From assembly GCA_003427395.1 (NCBI GenBank), contig BFEA01000472.1, forward strand, positions 664,255-710,778: DNA of 46,524 bases. The letters run 5' to 3'. This document shows positions 41,770 through 46,524 of the stretch, piece after piece. Position numbers and translations under genes: made by a program. This DNA comes from Chara braunii (taxonomy: Eukaryota; Streptophyta; Charophyceae; Charales; Characeae). The notes under the pieces were generated by a model. That model was not told the DNA's origin and did no database searches. It saw only the letters and a list, made by a program, of their open reading frames with translations. Position 1 is the first letter of the stretch. Every line of letters begins with the position of its first letter.

Positions 41770-41853
41770 ACGGACAGATACATTGAAAATAAATCCCGGT
41801 ATGTGTATGGACTAAGGAGCTGTCATATGCAAATGTCGTTCCCCCTGTGTGAG

Positions 41854-41856
<3 letters not shown>

Positions 41857-41938
<82 letters not shown>
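41857..41938. repeat. (GC)n followed by (GA)n tract
   Basis: A short GCGC run then about 33 GA units. It sits directly against copy 4 of the dispersed motif. Confidence 0.95.
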
Positions 41939-41985
41939 AAAATGGGAATGAATCTGTCGCTTGAACATGGAAATATACACTGCCA
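41937..41985 (+). repeat. Dispersed GAATCTTCC/GGAAGAT motif, copy 4
   Basis: GCAAAATGGGAATGAATCTG, TCGCTTGAACATGGAAATATACACTGCC. Diverged in both inverted words. Confidence 0.55.
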
Positions 41986-42796
41986 CATTTTCAATCTTTA
42001 GCACTGTCGCACCTTGCCTCCCAGCACACTCGCGCACACGAAACGATGTGTTTTGCTCTTGTCCCCATGCGCACACCTCACCACTGCAGCGCCGCAGATA
42101 TTTTCCCTAGCAGCCGGACGGCAGTCTGAGGCCCTCCGGTTCCGCCCCCAACTTGCGTCCTACGGGTGCGCCGTGGGGCATTGATTTTCGCTGGGCCCGC
42201 TGGGAAGCGTCACGTCGGGCCCTTTGCAGTTTTTAATAGTATTGAGATGAGATGAGATGAGTGGGGAGGAAATTGTTCATCAGCCCCATTTGGTGGTGTG
42301 CCTCCGCCTGCATTCGGAAAGAAGGAGAGGTCCGCGCTTATTAATCAATCGCCATTATTCTTCTTTTAGAGTGTAGAAGGGGTTAGCAATTTTTGGAAGT
42401 AATGCATCCCGTGTTCCCTATTGTTTTGCAAAGCAGTAGGCATCCATGCAGGAAGGTTGGAAGACGGTGTACACGCTTGTGTAGTCCTCAGTGCCCTGCC
42501 CTCTACTCTTTCTCTGTAAACATCGCCCCTCGACAGGGTTGATGAAAGCAATTGCACCTGCCATCTTTGAGCCTGGCGTTCCCTTCCAGGATGGTGGGCA
42601 TTAATGACGACTGGAGCGTGTGTGGAAAGAGGGGGTTGTTAACCAATCGCCTTATTTCTTGATTTTATATGCAGAAGGGTTTTAGTTGCCCTCATTCATC
42701 CCCCTTCCTCCTCCTGTAGCTGAGCATCTTACAGCAATTTTGCTGGCATAACTGCAACAGAACTAGAGTCTCTCAGCTATGTAGAGCTACGTAGAG
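41986..42796. other. Unassigned stretch
   Basis: Contains a GAGAT pentamer run (42244-42262). Two rather similar segments (42260-42330 and 42590-42660, both with GG(A/T)GTGT-type words, ACCAATCGCC or ATCAATCGCC, and TTATTTCTT) hint at an old local duplication. No gene recognised. Confidence 0.4.
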
Positions 42797-42894
42797 AAAA
42801 CTAAGTAGAGCTACGTATGTCCTTCAGGACACCTGTCAGCATTGGAAAACTAAGTAGAGCTACGTATGTCCCTCAGGACACCTGTCAGCATTGG
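42797..42894 (+). repeat. 49-bp tandem duplication over the U6 5' end
   Basis: AAAACTAAGTAGAGCTACGT...CAGCATTGG at 42797-42845 and 42846-42894, one base different (GTCCTTCAGG versus GTCCCTCAGG). The last 27 bases of each unit are the first 27 bases of U6-like sequence, so the U6 5' end is present twice. Confidence 0.92.
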
Positions 42895-42959
42895 AACGAT
42901 ACACAGAAGATTAGCATGGCCGATGTGCAAGGATGACACATAAATCAAGAAATGGTCCC
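42868..42959 (+). pseudogene. U6 snRNA-derived retrocopy
   Basis: GTCCCTCAGGACACC (5' stem-loop, plant-type GTCCCTTCGGGGACA), ATTGGAACGATACACAGAAG, GATTAGCATGGCC, GCAAGGATGACACATAAATC, AAGAAATGGTCC: end-to-end similarity to U6, the spliceosomal catalytic RNA. The AGC and the ACAGAGA-box region are altered (ATACACAGAAG for ATACAGAGAAG: one inserted C). It ends in about 25 A residues rather than the T run of a U6 gene, and no upstream U6 promoter element or TATA at -30 is seen. I read it as a reverse-transcribed, polyadenylated copy. Confidence 0.85.
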
Positions 42960-43001
42960 AAAAAAAAAAAAAAAAAAAAAAAAAAGGGAAAAAAAAAAGC
43001 G
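42960..43001 (+). repeat. Poly(A) tail-like tract
   Basis: About 25 A, GGG, then about 10 A, directly after the U6 sequence and directly before the tRNA-like unit. It fits LINE-type mobilisation of either neighbour. Confidence 0.8.
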
Positions 43002-43004
43002 AAT

Positions 43005-43292
43005 GGCCTGGTGGCTCAGTGGTTAGAGCACTGGCTGGAAATGTGCAATAGTGGTCATACTTGCAAGCAGACGCTCGTCTGGTCCGGTCCGCTTTGCCGC
43101 GTGCGGCACCCTCCTTTCGGACCGGACCGGACAGGGCCATTTTTTTTTTTTTTGGGGGGGGGGGGGGGGGCGTAACTGGTTGTCGGGTGCACATTCGTGC
43201 GCCGTGCGGGTCCGGTCCGGCGGTCTGCCGCACGTGTGGAACCGCCCGGACGGCGTCCGCTTGCAAGTATGGTTTGAGGTTGCGGGTTCAAA
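43005..43292 (+). mobile_element. tRNA-like SINE unit split by a MITE
   Basis: GGCCTGGTGGCTCAGTGGTT with A box TGGCTCAGTGGTTAGAGC at about 43013-43030. The B-box-like GGGTTCAAAACTC is at 43275-43287. Removing 43068-43267 leaves about 50 bases between the boxes, a tRNA-like spacing. No tRNA-quality acceptor stem. Confidence 0.55.
43068..43259. mobile_element. 192-bp hAT-like MITE with 8-bp duplication CTTGCAAG
   Basis: Flanked by CTTGCAAG at 43060-43067 and 43260-43267. Ends CAGACGCTCGTCTGG and (complement of right end) CGGACGCCGTCCGGG are imperfect inverted repeats, followed inward by GGTCCGGTCCG-type arms on both sides. The centre is T15 then G18. The GGTCCGG arms resemble 15112-15260 and 13650-13805. 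The duplication is itself palindromic, so an alternative with longer inverted repeats (CATACTTGCAAG...) is possible. Confidence 0.65.
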
Positions 43293-45720
43293 ACTCTGGG
43301 TTTACTTTTTCTCACTTTTCTCGCTCGAACCGATGCTTTTCCGCGAGGCAGCAAAAGATGTCAGAATGCTGCTACTCTGATGGCAATCCCTTAGTACCCT
43401 TACGGTCTCGCGGTCGTCTGCCGTTAGGCGCTTTCATAGCGCCCAGCGATCCGCACACCCTCCTTGGGACGACGCATGGTAAGTTTATAGTAACTTTATA
43501 CAGACACTGCCTGCGCACCGCGCAAGGGGCCCTCGTCCATGGTGGTTGTATGCTGGAATGGGCTTGGGGGAGGGCTGTTCGGGGTTTGGTTTGCTCGTTG
43601 TTGCGATGGTCTCAGGTCTCTTCTGGTTGTCACTCCATGGGGAGGTAGGGAGGGGGGCGGGTCCAAAGGGCACATATATGAACCTGTGTTGTGCATTCAG
43701 GAGATTAGTTGATCGCATATATGGTCGCATCGATAGACAGGCCCTGCTAGAATTGAAGGGACTCAGTCTGCTCATAGTAGCATTGTACATGGTATTGAAT
43801 GAGCATTGAAGAACCCCCGTTCGAACCCTGCTTGAACCTCGCTCGGATATAGTAAGTACTTGACTATAGTATAGTACGCGACCCGGAGAACCCTAGGTCT
43901 GCTACTCCCTGCCTCTCCTTGGGGAGGTCTCTGTCTACGTGTCTGGTTACCATGGAGTTTCCCGGTTAGAGGGGGACCTTCATAGTGGAGGGGAGTGGCA
44001 CCATGTGTAGTATGTCTAGGTGTGTTCCCCCTTGTGTGTGTCTTGAACCACGGGGGTAAAAAGGCTGTCTCATCTCTGGGTGTCTGTGTGGGGAGAGGGG
44101 TACAGGAACCTTGTCGTAGGTAGGGCTGAATGGTTTGGGTTGCTTAATGGGTAGTTCACCGTTCGAGGGGAGTAGTTGACTCACATACAATGTGGCCTCA
44201 TGGACGACCTACGGAGACCGCATGAGTGGGTGGGAAATCGCATTGTGGGTAGAAATACCAGTCCAAGTAGTTAGAGTCTGCTTGATGACCAGCAGGTGCG
44301 AATCGATGCTTGTCTCATGGATTATGACCACCTGGCTGGCTGGTCGTCTCTAGGCAGTGTATAGATATTGGGGTGCTCTCATAGCCCTGTCATCAGTGTC
44401 CTCGGGCTCACCAGGGACCAAGCAAGGGTAGGCTATGAGATGGGTATAGGGGCTGGAGGGATTAGTAGAGAGGACACTGATAAAGTGTACCTCGGGTAGG
44501 ACTTGTACTGCGCCTGTCTCCTGAACAGTGGGTAGGATAGTTGGATCAGGGGGGGGAGCTGTACATTAATAGGAGGGAGGTAGGCCCTCTACACCTGTCC
44601 GAGGGGGGATTGGCTAGGGTGTTGGGGGCCAAAGCTGCTTAGAGTGGGCCCGCAATACACCCAGTTGGAGGTTGGATCTGTAGGGAGAGAATCTGATCTC
44701 TGGTGGCAAGCTGTATGGTGTGAAAGGGATACGACTTGCGATAGGACTCAGGGCTCTAAGCCTGTGGAGGACTCTGTGTAGTATGGTCCAGAGGGCCAAG
44801 TGGGTCATTCCGAACTTCGAGTGCCTGAACCCCGGAGAACATACTCTCCAGTTTCCAAGGTGGACTATATCCACATAGCATGGCGGGACATTCCTTGCCC
44901 GTTAGTGCACATGGCTGATCTACAGCCATTCCTATATTTTATATAACGAAGCTGGGAGCCATTCCGACATACCTGGTCTCCGTCTAACTTCCACCACCAA
45001 TCACCTAGCAGTGCAGCTGTGCCCAGCATTCCAGTGCTGATCTGAACACCTGACCTTGAAACCCTAACTTGGCTAACCATGAAGGCCCAAACTTAAGACC
45101 ATTTAGATCTAGCTAAGTGAATCTGGGTGCACAGTAGGGGAGTCATGGAACACTTACATGCATAGCTCTTCCTTTTCTTTCTCCATTTCTTTTTTCCCTA
45201 CTTTAAAACGCCCAGGTTGTTGTAGAGGCAGGGTATCAGGCCCTGCGTTCTTAAGCCTATGGACGATAAACTGGTAATCATGTGGCTAACTATGCCGGCC
45301 TGAGGTGTGTCCTGAGTGTCTTGAATGGTTTAAACCACCAGTCCATCGGACCCAGAATTGCAGAAGCAAAATTTGCACTTCGCCGAGCCTGTCTGCTACA
45401 GTAACGTGCACAAAAGAGAAATCCCGCAGCACGGTTACCCTCCTGTGACTTCTGGACTTGAGTTCCAAAATACAGGCCAAGAACTTCATTTTTACATTTT
45501 CGTTTGTTAGTTTTTTTTAACTTTTTTTTTCATTTTTCGTTCTTTTTTTGATAGCTTTTGAAAATTTGATGATCTTACATCGGGAGCACCGTTCTGAAAT
45601 GGCAGGTGCATCACCACTGATCGGAAAAGTGGTCATATACATCCAGGGAAGTCCCAGTGAGATTATGCCCTCAGTTGAACTGTAGATGGGCCTCGCTCAT
45701 CTACTCACCAAATGCACACA
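43293..45720. other. Unassigned stretch
   Basis: No gene, RNA or repeat I can name. Minus-strand frames 44190-43966 and 44874-44614 are open for 75-87 codons without recognisable motifs. Near 45010-45075 the minus strand has a weak tRNA-like pair of boxes (ATGGTTAGCCAAGTTAGG and GGTGTTCAGATC). Confidence 0.4.
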
Positions 45721-45734
45721 AGACAAAAAAATAT

Positions 45735-45796
45735 GGCGGTGTATCTTCCCATGTTGGTGCTGAAGATTCATTCTCATTCTGCTCATTTGGTGAGCA
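45735..45796 (-). repeat. Dispersed GAATCTTCC/GGAAGAT motif, copy 5
   Basis: On the minus strand GCTCACCAAATGAGCAGAAT, GAGAATGAATCTTCAGC, ACCAACATGGGAAGATACACCGCC. It shares the CTCACCAAATG(T/A)GCA(A/G)AATGAGAAT start with copy 1, in opposite orientation. Confidence 0.65.
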
Positions 45797-45910
45797 GTGG
45801 AGTGAGGGTCAGAGAGAACAAGACAGCAAAATGATAACGACTAGTCCCTAGATTGACCAATTGTAGGAAAAAAAACAAAAGAGAAAGAAACGGGAAAAAA
45901 ATGAGAGAGT

Positions 45911-45956
45911 GGCTCAAATGAACATTGTGTGAAATCTTGGAAAGATACACCGTGGT
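45911..45956 (+). repeat. Dispersed motif, degenerate copy 6
   Basis: CTCAAATGAACATTGTGTGAAATCTTGGAAAGATACACCGTGG keeps AATCTT and GGAAAGATACACCG but lacks the middle. Confidence 0.4.
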
Positions 45957-46086
45957 ATTTTTCAAGCTAATGTACTGTCCTCCCCACTTCTAACGGCAAG
46001 AGGGCCGGGTGTGACACTTGTGAGGGTGATGTGGGATCTTTCTGCCATCTCGTTGGCTAGTTTTTTTTTTTTTTTTTCCGGCTTTT

Positions 46087-46109
46087 CGCCCTGCCAGCGA
46101 GGCAGGGCG
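46087..46109. repeat. 9-bp perfect hairpin after a T tract
   Basis: Arms CGCCCTGCC and GGCAGGGCG with loop AGCGA, 10 bases after a run of 15 T (46062-46076). On the minus strand a hairpin is followed by an A run. Function unknown. Confidence 0.7.
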
Positions 46110-46460
46110 GAGTGCAAGGTGCTGCGCCATTTCGTAGAACAGATTCGAGAGCTCCTAGTTGTCTTCTATTTTTTCTTTGAGCGTCTTTTTTTCCCAACCT
46201 GTTATTGCTTTTCCATGATATCTTGGGCGGCCAGCATGTTTTCACATGCGCTGCCGGCCCGTAACGTGATGCCGGTAGCTGCAAGCAGCATTTTTCAGGA
46301 CTCATAGGCCCCTACCGACCGACCCTCCCCCAAGCCTGTTCACTGTAGACTTCGCCACGGTACTTGTCATAGCCAGACTTCTGAGGCCTCTGCTTTGACA
46401 TAAAAAAAAAGCTTCAGTACAGGGGTAGTTGGACTGGTGGTTGCACCTTGTCTTTTTAAG

Positions 46461-46462
<2 letters not shown>

Positions 46463-46516
<54 letters not shown>
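46463..46516. repeat. (GT)n microsatellite at right edge
   Basis: Long TG/GT run starting after AAGCA at about 46463. Bases 46110-46462 hold nothing recognisable. Confidence 0.95.
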
Positions 46517-46520
<4 letters not shown>

Positions 46521-46524
46521 GTGT

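Noticed and set aside
42868-42959. Functional U6 snRNA gene
   Set aside because: It ends in poly(A) instead of a T run, has an inserted base in the conserved ATACAGAGAAG block and lacks visible U6 promoter elements upstream.
43005-43040. tRNA gene
   Set aside because: Only the A-box region is good; the B box is about 250 bases away across a MITE and no acceptor stem closes.

Overview
The window reads as repeat-dense nuclear DNA of a plant-like eukaryote. I found no host protein-coding gene that I can name. The evidence is Ty3/gypsy LTR retrotransposons with initiator-Met-tRNA-type primer sites, one of them ending in a chromodomain-like segment, a U6 snRNA copy that matches the plant-type U6 5' end, tRNA-derived SINE-like units, MITEs and many long (CT)n/(GA)n tracts. 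A charophyte alga such as Chara is my guess from general character only.

Layout. 1-1.05 kb: (CT)n tract, primer site and LTR of family R1 (a second R1 LTR lies at 36.6-37.6 kb). 1.05-2.8 kb: leader and decayed gag of a plus-strand element (F). 2.8-5.36 kb: 3' end of a plus-strand LTR, its primer site, a C/T-rich leader and a gag fragment. 5.36-12.7 kb: minus-strand element A, decayed (integrase, RNase H, RT, protease, zinc knuckle, gag, leader, primer site, 5' LTR); it has lost its 3' end, which abuts an inverted copy of its own gag. 12.7-19.1 kb: LTR-like pieces, AT-rich DNA, two MITE-type repeats and decayed exon-like fragments. 19.47-20.04 kb: two head-to-tail SINE-like units. 21.4-24.45 kb: gag-protease remnant of minus-strand element D flanked by a direct leader repeat.

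24.45-34.06 kb is the best-resolved part. A complete 9.2-kb minus-strand LTR retrotransposon (element B: two LTRs, primer site, polypurine tract, gag-PR-RT-RNase H-IN-chromodomain) sits inside a hAT-like MITE, which itself sits inside a copy of the element D leader repeat. Target duplications and paralogous empty sites elsewhere in the window support each step. Element B carries frameshifts, stops, an altered RT catalytic motif and a 330-base assembly gap, so it looks dead.

34.36-37.56 kb: LTR C with its primer site, an unassigned stretch and R1 copy 2. 37.56-46.52 kb: mostly unassigned DNA with small repeats: local tandem duplications, a foldback MITE, long microsatellites, a tRNA-like SINE head, a U6 snRNA retrocopy with poly(A), and a second tRNA-like unit split by a 192-bp MITE with 8-bp target duplications.

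How it fits together: LTR elements with a shared priming strategy inserted in and beside one another, and small non-autonomous elements used the same landing zones. All coding segments are broken, so functional statements describe families, not activity. Coordinates of LTR outer ends for A, C and R1 copy 1 are approximate.
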